Origin: Eisenbergiella tayi
GTDB lineage: Bacteria > Bacillota > Clostridia > Lachnospirales > Lachnospiraceae
Assembly (NCBI RefSeq): GCF_001881565.1
Contig: NZ_MPDJ01000007.1
Span: 62,001-126,000, forward strand
Direction: 5' to 3'
Length of the DNA: 64,000 nt
Within the stretch, counting starts at the first letter, position 1. The number at the start of each line of letters is the position of its first letter. Position numbers and translations under genes: made by a program. The notes beneath the pieces were generated by a model, which was not told where the DNA came from, searched no databases, and saw only the letters and a program-made list of their open reading frames with translations. Positions 43,779 to 51,785 of this stretch are shown piece by piece.

Positions 43779-44279
43779 TTACTCGTTCCCATCCGGTGTT
43801 TCCCCCGGATTATCATATCTGTCAAAAATTCGGGACGCTTCCTTCCTGATATCCTGTCTGAGCTGCTCCGGCTCCAGCACCTCGATATTGCTTCCGAAGC
43901 TTAATGCCCATTCCAGAAGAACCGGGTAATTGGTAAAACCCAGATCCTCCACCAGAAGTGTTCCGTCCTCAAGGCGGGTGAAGGAGGAAGGGCCGTATTC
44001 TTCAATCAGCCTGAATTTCACACCTTCCGAGAACCGGGCGCGAAGCCTGATTTCATCCGTGAAATACCGGAAAGCATCCAGCTTTTCCTCAGGCACAGTC
44101 CGCGGGGAAAAGGTCTCCTCCAGGCACTCCGCCTCCCACAGCCGGTTCAGCTTGAACAGACGGAAGTCTTCCCTCTCCCGGCAGTAGGCGAGCAGATACC
44201 AGGAGGACCACTGAAAAACGATTCGGTATGGCTCCGCCAGCCGCCTGCCCTCCCCTTTGCGGTAATAATAAGTAAAGGA
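43779..44279 (-). pseudogene. WYL-domain transcriptional regulator, C-terminal part, cut by the conjugative element
   Basis: The minus-strand frame, continuous from about 44279 down to the stop at 43779, is typical WYL domain and C-terminal extension: YYYRKGEGRRLAEPYRIVF, WSSWYLLAYCREREDFRLFKL, then PEEKLDAFRYF.. The reading has no start: it enters from 44279 where the sequence changes to the conjugative element. The upstream half (winged helix and the first WYL strand) is missing and should be found at the other end of the element. A hairpin at 43757-43780 overlaps the stop. Confidence 0.85.
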
Positions 44280-44384
44280 TTATTGTGCGATAATAGGACT
44301 AAATCAGAAAGACCTTGAAAACCAAGGCATTCTGGCTTAGTCCCTTCTTTTTTTGACCGAAAACAAAGGACTTTCACAATAATC
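44278..44384. repeat. Inverted repeat at the left end of the element
   Basis: GATTATTGTG (44278-44287) is repeated inverted as CACAATAATC (44375-44384). The first copy touches the place where WYL coding sequence stops. It may be part of the recombinase-binding or end structure. Confidence 0.5.
44296..44354 (+). terminator. Hairpin with T-run at the element's left end
   Basis: GGACTAA (44296-44302) and TTAGTCC (44337-44343) with inner CAGAA/TTCTG and CCTTG/CAAGG form a long stem, followed by CTTCTTTTTTT. It would stop chromosomal transcription entering the element. The rest of 44355-44433 holds only the ribosome site of the next gene. Confidence 0.7.
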
Positions 44385-44433
44385 AAGCAAGCCGGAGTGT
44401 GCCGCTGCACACTTCCGGCAGAAGGAGGATATA

Positions 44434-44742
44434 GTGGGTGCTATCAAAGTCTTCTTGAAGGAGGTTCTGCTTCCAATCGCGCTTGCGTTCTGCCTCGCGT
44501 CATTTCTCAAGCCGATCTATATGCCTGACGGCGTATGTGACTACTTCCTTATGTGGATCTGCGTCGGCTTGCCATTCGGCATCCGGAGGATGTGCCTCTG
44601 GCTCGTTCCCAGCGGCTACGGTATCTCCGGCTCAGTCGGCATCTTCGCATTGAACTTAATCATAGGCGGTCTTATCGGAGGACTTGCCTTCTTCATCGGG
44701 CTGCTGCTCGGTGTCATTCATACCATCCGAGAAATCATCTGA
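44434..44742 (+). CDS. Small membrane protein (DUF6050-like)
   Basis: The 102-residue protein has three or four hydrophobic segments (VLLPIALAFCLASFLKPIYMP, YFLMWICVGLPFGI, FALNLIIGGLIGGLAFFIGLLL) and few charged residues. AAGGAGG at 44422-44428 precedes GTG 44434. It resembles a small protein often first in Tn1549-like elements (DUF6050-type), though I assign the family by look only. The function is unknown; a strong terminator closes this gene. Confidence 0.6.
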   Translation: MGAIKVFLKEVLLPIALAFCLASFLKPIYMPDGVCDYFLMWICVGLPFGIRRMCLWLVPSGYGISGSVGIFALNLIIGGLIGGLAFFIGLLLGVIHTIREII

Positions 44743-44758
44743 ACTACATCGTAAACGA

Positions 44759-44810
44759 AGAGGGTTTGTTTCTTCTCCAATTTGGAGTAAGAAGCAAACC
44801 CTCTTTTTTT
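44759..44810 (+). terminator. Intrinsic terminator
   Basis: AGAGGGTTTG (44759-44768) pairs perfectly with CAAACCCTCT (44795-44804) with an inner CTTCTCC/GGAGTAAG part, ending in TTTTTTT. It ends the small membrane protein transcript. Confidence 0.85.
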
Positions 44811-44868
44811 GTTGCCCAAAAGCCGGAATATTTGCTGGCGATGCGGCGAAGGAAAGGAGTTTTTAAGC

Positions 44869-45117
44869 ATGAAACGCATGACAGCCGGTGATCTGCAAGC
44901 ACTGGAATTGCTGATGCAGACCACACCCGGCTTTGAGCATTTTGACAGCGGCGCGGATGGCATTCTCCCTGAGTGCCGAAGCTGCCGCTTTCACCGTCCT
45001 CACTGGAAATATCAGTCCTGCGTGTTTGCGGAGTGTCCCTACTGCTGCAATCCCGTTTCTACACTCAAAAATCAAAGTGGCACATCTGATGCCGGAAAGG
45101 AAACCTGTCATGGATAA
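44869..45117 (+). CDS. Cysteine-rich small protein
   Basis: The 82-residue protein starts at ATG 44869 with GAAAGGAG upstream. It carries cysteine pairs (CRSCRFHRPHW, CVFAECPYCC) that look like a zinc-ribbon or knuckle. It overlaps the next gene by 8 bases, so the two are coupled. I do not recognise the family. A regulatory or DNA-binding role is possible in the early region of the element. Confidence 0.6.
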   Translation: MKRMTAGDLQALELLMQTTPGFEHFDSGADGILPECRSCRFHRPHWKYQSCVFAECPYCCNPVSTLKNQSGTSDAGKETCHG

Positions 45118-45871
45118 CAAAATCGAAGTCTTCAAGAATGAACAGTTCGGTGAGGTGAGGACGATCCTCGACGGAGAAACACTTCTGTTCTGCGGCTCAG
45201 ATGTTGCAAGAGCATTGGGGTATGCCAGACCCGGCAAGGCAATTATTGACCATTGCAAGGGTGTCCTAAAACGGGACACCCTTACGAGCGGCGGTACGCA
45301 GTCCCTTTCCTACATTACGGAGGGTGATGTTTACAGGCTAATTGTCCATAGCAAACTCCCCTCGGCGGAAAGATTTGAACACTGGCTGTTCGATGAGGTT
45401 GTTCCCATGATCCGCAAGACCGGCTGCTACATGACGGAATCCCTGCTGGACCGCATTCAGAAGGAGCCGGCGGTCATCATAGAGCTTGCGCAGACCTTGC
45501 TCAAGGAAACGAATCGCGCCAATGCCCTTGAAGCGGAGCTGGGCATCGCAAGACCGAAAGCCGATTACTTTGACGCCTTCGTCAATCCAGATGATTGCAC
45601 CAACATTCGCACCACGGCGAAGGAACTGAAAATCCCGGAGCGCAAGTTCGTCAAATTCCTGCTTAACGAAGGGTATCTGTTCCGCTCTCCCTCCGGTCAG
45701 CTTCTTCCCTACAACAAGAAGAGCAACGAAGGACTCTTCATCGTCCGGGATTTCGTGACCTTCCGCTATACCGGCTCTCAGACCTACTTCACCCCGAAGG
45801 GCAAGAACGTCATCCGCATCCGCTACTTTGGAATCTGCGGCGTTGAAGTATCTACGGAAATGGCAGGGTGA
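45110..45871 (+). CDS. BRO-N/KilAC phage-type antirepressor
   Basis: The 253-residue protein has a BRO-N domain (about 1-105: VRTILDGETLLFCGSDVARALGY..AIIDHCKGV.., SKLPSAERFEHWLFDEVVPMIRKTG) and a C-terminal KilAC domain (about 145-245; IRTTAKELKIPERKFVKFLLNEGYL.., FVTFRYTGSQTYFTPKG). This is the architecture of phage antirepressors, which turn lysogeny off. On conjugative elements these genes may control excision or transfer. ATG 45110 (MDNKIEVF) is supported by GGAAAGG upstream. Confidence 0.88.
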   Translation: MDNKIEVFKNEQFGEVRTILDGETLLFCGSDVARALGYARPGKAIIDHCKGVLKRDTLTSGGTQSLSYITEGDVYRLIVHSKLPSAERFEHWLFDEVVPMIRKTGCYMTESLLDRIQKEPAVIIELAQTLLKETNRANALEAELGIARPKADYFDAFVNPDDCTNIRTTAKELKIPERKFVKFLLNEGYLFRSPSGQLLPYNKKSNEGLFIVRDFVTFRYTGSQTYFTPKGKNVIRIRYFGICGVEVSTEMAG

Positions 45872-45875
45872 TCAT

Positions 45876-46772
45876 GTGTCAGTCTATCGCGTCAATAAAA
45901 CCCGTGACTTCACGGTCATGGGCAATACCCACCTGAGAGATAAGAACCTCTCCCTCAAAGCAGTCGGTCTTCTCTCAAAGATGCTGTCCTTCAACGACGG
46001 CTGGCAGTTCTCCACCCGTGGTCTTGCGGCACTCTGCAAGGAGGGTCCCGACGCCATACTTTCGGCACTCAAGGAGCTTGAGGAAAACGGCTACCTTGTC
46101 CGTCACCGTGGCAGAGATGATAAGGGCAGAATGGTCAGCACGGAGTTCGACATCTATGAGATGCCGCAAGCCGGTTTGCCACACAGGGATAATCCACACA
46201 GGGAAAATCCCGATGTGGAGAATCCAGACGTGGAGAATCCCCATAGGGAAAATCCCGCACAAAGAAATACTATCCAAGTAATTACTCAAGAAAGAAATAC
46301 TCTCTCAAAGAACTATCAATCCATCAATCTTGATGGGATGGACAGGATGGATGAGCGAAGCGAGTATGAAGAGATTATCAAAGAGAATCTTGACTACAAC
46401 ATTCTCTGTCAGGATCCGAAGTTCGATAAAGACCGCTTCCGGGAGATCATGGACATCATGCTGGATGCCGTCTGCTCTACCGCTCCGACCATCCGTATCA
46501 ATGGCGAGGATATGCCGCAGCAAGTGGTTAAGTCCCGCTTTCTCAAGCTGAATAGCAGCCACATAGAGTACGTTCTGGAAGCAATGAACAAGAACCCGTC
46601 AGACATCCGTAATATCCGGGCGTACCTGTTGACCGCTCTGTATAACGCCTCTCTGACGATAGACAATTACTACTCCGCGCTCGTCAATCATGATTTCTAC
46701 GGGCAGGACAGATCGGCAGGGTCAAAGAAGCCGAAGACCTACGATTATAGCCTTTGTGAAGACACTCTTTAA
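45876..46772 (+). CDS. Replication initiator-like HTH protein (DUF6017)
   Basis: The 298-residue protein has an N-terminal winged helix (VYRVNKTRDFTVMGNTHLRDKNLSLKAVGLLSKML..STRGLAALCKEG..LEENGYLVR) and a C-terminal DUF6017-type domain (about 165-285). Such proteins are found near replication or conjugation control in Tn1549-like elements. Start: GTG 45876 with GGGTG 5 bases before; other in-frame ATG codons (45828) overlap the previous gene. A repetitive [D/E]NPxx linker (46188-46262) joins the two domains. Confidence 0.8.
   Translation: MSVYRVNKTRDFTVMGNTHLRDKNLSLKAVGLLSKMLSFNDGWQFSTRGLAALCKEGPDAILSALKELEENGYLVRHRGRDDKGRMVSTEFDIYEMPQAGLPHRDNPHRENPDVENPDVENPHRENPAQRNTIQVITQERNTLSKNYQSINLDGMDRMDERSEYEEIIKENLDYNILCQDPKFDKDRFREIMDIMLDAVCSTAPTIRINGEDMPQQVVKSRFLKLNSSHIEYVLEAMNKNPSDIRNIRAYLLTALYNASLTIDNYYSALVNHDFYGQDRSAGSKKPKTYDYSLCEDTL
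46188..46262 (+). repeat. Five 15-base repeats encoding [D/E]NPxx linker
   Basis: GAT/GAA/GAG-AAT-CCx-xxx-xxx units repeat five times without interruption, coding DNPHR, ENPDV, ENPDV, ENPHR and ENPAQ. The repeats may vary in number between strains. Confidence 0.75.
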
Positions 46773-46815
46773 TGAATACCATCGTGAGCAATGCTCGGAA
46801 AGGAGGACAGTGTAA

Positions 46816-46851
46816 ATGAAAATCATCTATCGCCGGATTGTGCCGCCTTAG
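46816..46851 (+). CDS. Possible 11-residue ORF
   Basis: AAGGAGG (46800-46806) precedes ATG 46816, and the frame MKIIYRRIVPP ends at TAG. The stop is inside a perfect 12-bp palindrome, CCTTAGCTAAGG (46846-46857). It could be the shortened remnant of a small gene commonly present here, or just a leader; support is weak. Confidence 0.3.
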   Translation: MKIIYRRIVPP

Positions 46852-46900
46852 CTAAGGTAGCATCCCCTCAATCATCTCAAGGAAAGGAGGTATCACTGCA

Positions 46901-47392
46901 ATGCAGGATGAAGTCAACACCAAAGTTGTTGCAATCATGATCAAGGGCGGCAAAATCTCTGCCGAGGTGCTGAAAAAGGCTCTGGACAAGTTCGTGCAGG
47001 AGATTGAAAAGGCGCAGAAGCAGATGAAGCAGCCCAAAACCTATCGCGGCAAGCAGTCCATCAAGCACCTAATGAGTCAGAACGCCGCCATCTCCAACAT
47101 CGAAGTGACGGACGGCAACATCAAGTCCTTTGAGCGAACTGCCAGCAAATACGGTCTGGACTTTGCGCTCAAGAAGGACTTTTCCGTAGAACCGCCCAGC
47201 TATCTTGTCTTCTTCAAGGGGCGGGACGTTGATGTCATGACCGCCGCCTTCAAGGAGTTCTCCGCCAAGACGGTCAAGCAGAAGGAACAGCCGTCCATCC
47301 GGCACAAGCTGGATCAGGAGAAAGCCCAGAGCAAGGCGCAGCACAAGGAGAAGGTCAAGGTCAAAACCAAGGATCGGGGTGTGGAGCTGTGA
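46901..47392 (+). CDS. PcfB family conjugation protein (DUF3801)
   Basis: The 163-residue protein has the PcfB core (KVVAIMIKGGKISAEVLKKALDKFVQEIEKAQ, FERTASKYGLDFALKKD, YLVFFKGRDVDVMTAAFKEF) and a charged C-terminal tail. PcfB of the enterococcal pCF10 system works with the relaxosome and coupling protein. The gene overlaps the VirD4 gene by 4 bases (GTGA), so both are co-translated. GGAAAGGAGG precedes ATG 46901. Confidence 0.88.
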   Translation: MQDEVNTKVVAIMIKGGKISAEVLKKALDKFVQEIEKAQKQMKQPKTYRGKQSIKHLMSQNAAISNIEVTDGNIKSFERTASKYGLDFALKKDFSVEPPSYLVFFKGRDVDVMTAAFKEFSAKTVKQKEQPSIRHKLDQEKAQSKAQHKEKVKVKTKDRGVEL

Positions 47393-49158
47393 GCAAACCC
47401 GATGTGAAGAAGCTCATTCTTCTGAACCTTCCGTATGTCTTCGCCTTCTACTTTGCGGATAAGATTGCCGCCGTGTTTCGTCTCGCTCCCGGCACGGAGT
47501 TCATCGACAAGCTGACAAACGGCTTTGCTGTATTCGGCACTGCCTTTGCAAATCCGCTTCCCAGCTTTCATCCCGTCGATCTGCTCATCGGTCTGATTGC
47601 CGGTGCGCTGCTCAAGCTGGCGGTCTACGTCAAAGGCAAGAACCGCAAGAAGTTCCGGCAGGGCGAAGAATACGGATCTGCCCGATGGGGCAAGCCGGAG
47701 GACATCAAGCCGTACACGGACCCGGAGTTCGCTAACAACGTCATTTTGACGCAGACGGAGTTCCTGACCATGAACAGCCGCCCGAAGCAGCCGAAATACG
47801 CCCGCAACAAAAATATCCTTGTCATCGGCGGTTCCGGCTCAGGTAAGACGCGCTTTTTTGTCAAGCCAAACCTGATGCAGATGCACAGCAGCTATGTTGT
47901 GACTGACCCGAAGGGTACGGTGCTGGTGGAGTGCGGAAAAATGCTCGAAAAAGGAGGCTATGTCATCAAGTCGCTGAACACCATCAACTTCCGGAAATCC
48001 ATGCACTACAACCCGTTCAGCTACATCCGCAGCGAGAAGGACATCCTCAAGCTGGTCAATACGATCATCGTCAACACGAAGGGAGATGGCGATAAGTCCG
48101 GCGAAGATTTTTGGGTGAAGGCGGAGAAGCTGTACTATACAGCCCTCATCGGTTACATCTGGTACGAGGCACCTGATCACGAGAAAAACTTTACTACCCT
48201 GCTCGAAATGATCAATGCCTCGGAAGCCAGAGAGGACGATGAAACCTTCAAGAATCCCGTGGACAAGATGTTCGACGAGCTGGAAGCCCGTGACCCGGAT
48301 CACTTCGCGGTCAAGCAATACCGCAAATACAAATTGGCGGCGGGAAAAACAGCCAAGTCGATCTTAATTTCCTGCGGTGCAAGGCTTGCGCCCTTCGACA
48401 TCGCAGAGCTGCGGGAGCTGATGAGCTACGATGAGATGGAGCTGGACACCATCGGAGACCGAAAGACGGCGCTGTTCGTCATCATTTCCGACACCGATGA
48501 CACCTTCAACTTCATTGTGGCAATCATGTATTCCCAGCTCTTCAACCTTCTCTGCGACAAGGCAGATGACGTTTACAACGGACGGCTTCCCGTCCATGTG
48601 CGCTGTCTGCTGGATGAGTTTGCGAACATCGGTCAAATCCCGAAGTTTGATAAGCTCATCGCAACCATCCGAAGCCGGGAAATTTCGGCGTCAATCATCT
48701 TGCAGTCCCAGTCTCAGCTCAAGACCATCTACAAGGATGCGGCTGACACCATCACGGGCAACTGTGACTGCACCCTTTTCCTCGGCGGCAAGGAGAAATC
48801 CACGCTCAAGGAAATCAGCGAGGTGCTGGGCAAGGAGACAATCGACCTTTACAACACCTCAGAAACCCGTTCCAACAACAACTCCTATGGCTTGAATTAT
48901 CAGAAAACCGGCAAGGAACTGATGTCTCAGGATGAGATCGCCGTCATGGACGGAGCCAAGTGTATTTTGCAGCTTCGAGGCGTGAGACCTTTTCTCAGTA
49001 ACAAATACGACATTACGAAGCATCCAAAGTACCGGCAGCTCTCCGACTATGACAAGCGGAACGCCTTTGACATCGAGAAATACCGGCAGCACAAGCTGGT
49101 GGTCAAGCCCGATGACACATTCGACCTCTATGATATGGGCGAGGTCGATGCAGACTAA
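47389..49158 (+). CDS. VirD4/TraG-type coupling protein
   Basis: The 589-residue ATPase couples DNA substrates to the type IV secretion channel. It has two N-terminal helices (FAFYFADKIAAVF.., LLIGLIAGALLKLAVYV), Walker A IGGSGSGKTRFF (K153), Walker B with LLDEFANIGQIP, and RSREISASIILQSQSQLKTIY. GTG 47389 overlaps pcfB. A strong terminator follows the gene. Confidence 0.95.
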   Translation: MSKPDVKKLILLNLPYVFAFYFADKIAAVFRLAPGTEFIDKLTNGFAVFGTAFANPLPSFHPVDLLIGLIAGALLKLAVYVKGKNRKKFRQGEEYGSARWGKPEDIKPYTDPEFANNVILTQTEFLTMNSRPKQPKYARNKNILVIGGSGSGKTRFFVKPNLMQMHSSYVVTDPKGTVLVECGKMLEKGGYVIKSLNTINFRKSMHYNPFSYIRSEKDILKLVNTIIVNTKGDGDKSGEDFWVKAEKLYYTALIGYIWYEAPDHEKNFTTLLEMINASEAREDDETFKNPVDKMFDELEARDPDHFAVKQYRKYKLAAGKTAKSILISCGARLAPFDIAELRELMSYDEMELDTIGDRKTALFVIISDTDDTFNFIVAIMYSQLFNLLCDKADDVYNGRLPVHVRCLLDEFANIGQIPKFDKLIATIRSREISASIILQSQSQLKTIYKDAADTITGNCDCTLFLGGKEKSTLKEISEVLGKETIDLYNTSETRSNNNSYGLNYQKTGKELMSQDEIAVMDGAKCILQLRGVRPFLSNKYDITKHPKYRQLSDYDKRNAFDIEKYRQHKLVVKPDDTFDLYDMGEVDAD

Positions 49159-49237
49159 AGCCCCGTCGCTGCACTGCGCAGTGGGTAAAGCCTGATGGCT
49201 CATCCCAAAGCAGAACAGCGACGGGGCTTCTTTTTTT
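49158..49237 (+). terminator. Intrinsic terminator after the coupling protein gene
   Basis: AAGCCCCGTCGCTG (49158-49171) pairs with CAGCGACGGGGCTT (49216-49229), 14 bp perfect, followed by CTTTTTTT. The genes after it therefore probably need another promoter or read-through. Confidence 0.85.
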
Positions 49238-49292
49238 ATGCCCATTTTCAAAAATACACAACCAATCTTTTTCAAATCAAGGAGGAAAATCT

Positions 49293-49508
49293 ATGGCTTT
49301 CATCAATCAGGCTGTCACGGTTCTTCAGACGCTCGTTATCGCCCTCGGTGCCGGTCTCGCAGTGTGGGGTGTTGTCAACCTCATGGAAGGCTACGGCAAC
49401 GACAACCCCGGCGCCAAGTCTCAGGGCATCAAGCAGCTCATGGCTGGCGGTGGTGTGGTGCTGATCGGCACGACCCTCATCCCTCTGCTCTCCGGTCTGT
49501 TCGGTTAA
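49293..49508 (+). CDS. Maff2 family membrane protein, first copy
   Basis: The 71-residue protein has two hydrophobic helices (VLQTLVIALGAGLAVWGVVNLM and LMAGGGVVLIGTTLIPLLSGLF) and a short GNDNPGAKSQGIK loop. It matches Maff2 family proteins of conjugative elements and, in size and position before a VirB6-like gene, the VirB2 pilin-like subunit; that function is inference. CAAGGAGG precedes ATG 49293. The second copy 309 bases on gives the same protein sequence. Confidence 0.85.
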   Translation: MAFINQAVTVLQTLVIALGAGLAVWGVVNLMEGYGNDNPGAKSQGIKQLMAGGGVVLIGTTLIPLLSGLFG

Positions 49509-49601
49509 TCCGGCAGCCGCGCAGAAGCAACCATCGGGGCGGGTGCGGAAAAGGCACTTGCCCCTCACAATTCACCAACGATTTAAGGAGGAAATTCAAG
49601 T

Positions 49602-49817
49602 ATGGCATTTATCAATCAGGCAGTTACGGTTCTCCAGACGCTTGTTATCGCCCTCGGCGCAGGTCTTGCGGTGTGGGGTGTTGTCAACCTCATGGAAGGC
49701 TACGGCAACGACAACCCCGGCGCTAAGTCTCAGGGCATCAAGCAGCTCATGGCTGGCGGCGGTGTGGTGCTGATCGGCACGACCCTCATCCCCCTGCTCT
49801 CCGGTTTGTTCGGCTAA
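49602..49817 (+). CDS. Maff2 family membrane protein, second copy
   Basis: It encodes exactly the same 71 residues as the copy at 49293, but about 15 codons differ synonymously. AAGGAGG precedes ATG 49602. Two identical membrane subunits with diverged DNA suggest selection on the protein or needed dosage, as for a pilin. VirB6-like gene follows 39 bases downstream. Confidence 0.85.
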   Translation: MAFINQAVTVLQTLVIALGAGLAVWGVVNLMEGYGNDNPGAKSQGIKQLMAGGGVVLIGTTLIPLLSGLFG

Positions 49818-49856
49818 TCCACGGCAAGCCCAGCTTAACCGAAGGGTGGTGAAATA

Positions 49857-50726
49857 TTGGGCAGCATTTTAGAAAAGATCGAACAGGCTCTCAAGGATAT
49901 GCTGATCGGATGGATCGAGAGCAACCTGACCAATATGTTCACCGATGTCAACGAGAAGGTAGGAACGATTGCCGCCGAGGTCGGTCAAACTCCGTCCGGC
50001 TGGAACGGCGGCGTGTACCAGATGATCCGGGGACTATCCGAAAACGTGATAGTCCCCATCGCTGGTATCATCATCACCTTCGTTTTGTGCTACGAGCTGA
50101 TTTCCATGATCACCGAGAAAAACAACCTTCATGACATGGACACTTGGATGTTCTTCAAGTGGTTTTTCAAGGCGGCTGTGGCGATCTACCTCGTGGCGCA
50201 CACCTTTGACATCGTGATGGCAGTATTCGACATCGGGCAGAATGTAGTTTCCGGTGCAGCCGGTGTCATTCACGGCAACACGAGCATTGACATTGACGCG
50301 ACGATTGCGCAGATGCGTACCGGCATGGAGAACATGGGCGTCGGAGAACTGCTCGGACTGTCGATAGAAACTCTTCTGATCAGCTTGTGCCTCAAAATCA
50401 TGGCGATCCTCATTACGGTTATCCTCTACGGGCGCATGATTGAGATTTACTGCACTGTGAGCATTGCGCCTATTCCCATTGCAACCATGAGCAACCGCGA
50501 ATGGGGCAGCATCGGCACGAACTATCTAAAGGGTCTGTTCGCTCTGGCATTTCAGGGCTTTCTCATCATGGTCTGCGTCGGCATCTATGCGGTGCTGATC
50601 AACGGCATGATCATCGCAGACAACATTCATTCGGCTCTGTTCTCTGTGGCAGCGTACACGGTCATTCTGTGCTTCTCGCTGTTCAAGACCGGAAGCCTCG
50701 CAAAATCCATTTTCCATGCGCACTAA
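49857..50726 (+). CDS. VirB6/TrbL-like conjugal transfer membrane protein
   Basis: The 289-residue protein has about six helices (IVPIAGIIITFVLCYELISMI, FKAAVAIYLVAHTFDIVMAVF, LLGLSIETLLISLCLKIMAILITVILY, LFALAFQGFLIMVCVGIYAVLI..). The WxxxN..MF N-terminal amphipathic part and VSIAPIPIATMSNREWGSIGTNYLKG motif are typical of this conjugative family. TTG 49857 follows GGGTGGTG. It forms part of the channel in the donor membrane. Confidence 0.85.
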   Translation: MGSILEKIEQALKDMLIGWIESNLTNMFTDVNEKVGTIAAEVGQTPSGWNGGVYQMIRGLSENVIVPIAGIIITFVLCYELISMITEKNNLHDMDTWMFFKWFFKAAVAIYLVAHTFDIVMAVFDIGQNVVSGAAGVIHGNTSIDIDATIAQMRTGMENMGVGELLGLSIETLLISLCLKIMAILITVILYGRMIEIYCTVSIAPIPIATMSNREWGSIGTNYLKGLFALAFQGFLIMVCVGIYAVLINGMIIADNIHSALFSVAAYTVILCFSLFKTGSLAKSIFHAH

Positions 50727-50739
50727 GGAGGTCGGCAGC

Positions 50740-51309
50740 ATGAAGAAGTACAGCATCATCTACGCCGATCCCCCTTGGGCGTATCGGACTTACTCCAAGA
50801 AGGGACAGGGACGGTCGGCGGAAAGCCACTACCCGACAATGTGCATTGAAGACATCAAGGCACTTCCGGTCGGTGAGCTTGCCGCTAAGGACTGCGCTCT
50901 GTTCCTCTGGATCACGTTCCCGTGCCTCTGTGAAGCACTCGAAGTGCTGACGGCATGGGGCTTTTCTTATAAGACCGTGGCTTTTGTATGGGTGAAGCAA
51001 AACCGAAGGAACGACGATCTCTTTACCGGCATGGGCTACTGGACAAGGGCGAATGCCGAAATCTGCATCCTTGCAACAAAGGGACATCCGAAGCGAGTTG
51101 ACGCCGGTGTGCGTCAGGTCATCCTCAGCCACATCGAAGAGCATTCCAAAAAGCCGGATGAAGCGCGGGAGCGCATTGTTCGGCTCATGGGAGACCTTCC
51201 CCGCGTGGAGCTTTTTGCCCGTCAGTCTCCCGAAGGCTGGGACGTTTGGGGCAACGAGGTCGAATGCACGGCTCATCTTCCTATGGAGGAAACACCATGC
51301 TGCGGCTAA
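50740..51309 (+). CDS. MT-A70 family adenine methyltransferase
   Basis: The 189-residue protein starts at ATG 50740 (AAGGAGG upstream) and has the catalytic DPPW motif (10-13, YADPPWAYRTYSKKG) and KTVAFVWVKQN.., typical of MT-A70/phage N6-adenine DNA methyltransferases. No restriction enzyme is nearby, so it is an orphan, probably protecting the element from restriction. It overlaps the next gene by 13 bases. Confidence 0.9.
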   Translation: MKKYSIIYADPPWAYRTYSKKGQGRSAESHYPTMCIEDIKALPVGELAAKDCALFLWITFPCLCEALEVLTAWGFSYKTVAFVWVKQNRRNDDLFTGMGYWTRANAEICILATKGHPKRVDAGVRQVILSHIEEHSKKPDEARERIVRLMGDLPRVELFARQSPEGWDVWGNEVECTAHLPMEETPCCG

Positions 51310-51785
51310 GACCCATCTCTCTTCGAGACGCCAACGAGTATGTCCGGCAGCATCACCGGCATCATAAGCCGGTTGCCGGTCACAAGTTTTCCATCGGCTG
51401 TGAAGCAGACGGTGAGCTGGTCGGTGTAATCATCGCCGGGCGTCCCGTCAGCCGGTATCTGGATGACGGCTTCACATTGGAGGTTACAAGGCTATGCACC
51501 AATGGAGAAAAGAACGCTTGCAGCTTTCTCTACGGTGCGGCGGCAAGAGCTGCTGCGGCTATGGGCTATAAGCGCATCATCACCTACACGCTGGAAAGCG
51601 AAAACGGTGCAAGCCTTCGGGCTTACGGCTGGATCTGTCAAGGCAAAGCGGGTGGGCTTCGCTGGACGGGCAAGCGTCAGCCGAAGGAGGATCAATATCC
51701 CGCACAAATGAAGCTGCGCTACGAGAAGCAGCTTAGAAAGGAGGAAACAGTCAATGGCATTTGTTCCGGTCCCGAAGGATCTTAA
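51297..51785 (+). CDS. XF1762-like GNAT-type protein
   Basis: The 162-residue protein begins MLRLRPISLRDANEYVRQHHRHHKPVAG and has GNAT-like strand patterns (VGVIIAGRPVSR, LEVTRLCTNGEKNACSFLYGAAARAAAAMGYKRIITYTLESENGASLRAYGW). It fits the XF1762-type family found with phage and conjugation genes. ATG 51297 follows GGAGGAAACACC. Its 3' end overlaps prgI by 32 bases. The substrate is unknown. Confidence 0.75.
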   Translation: MLRLRPISLRDANEYVRQHHRHHKPVAGHKFSIGCEADGELVGVIIAGRPVSRYLDDGFTLEVTRLCTNGEKNACSFLYGAAARAAAAMGYKRIITYTLESENGASLRAYGWICQGKAGGLRWTGKRQPKEDQYPAQMKLRYEKQLRKEETVNGICSGPEGS

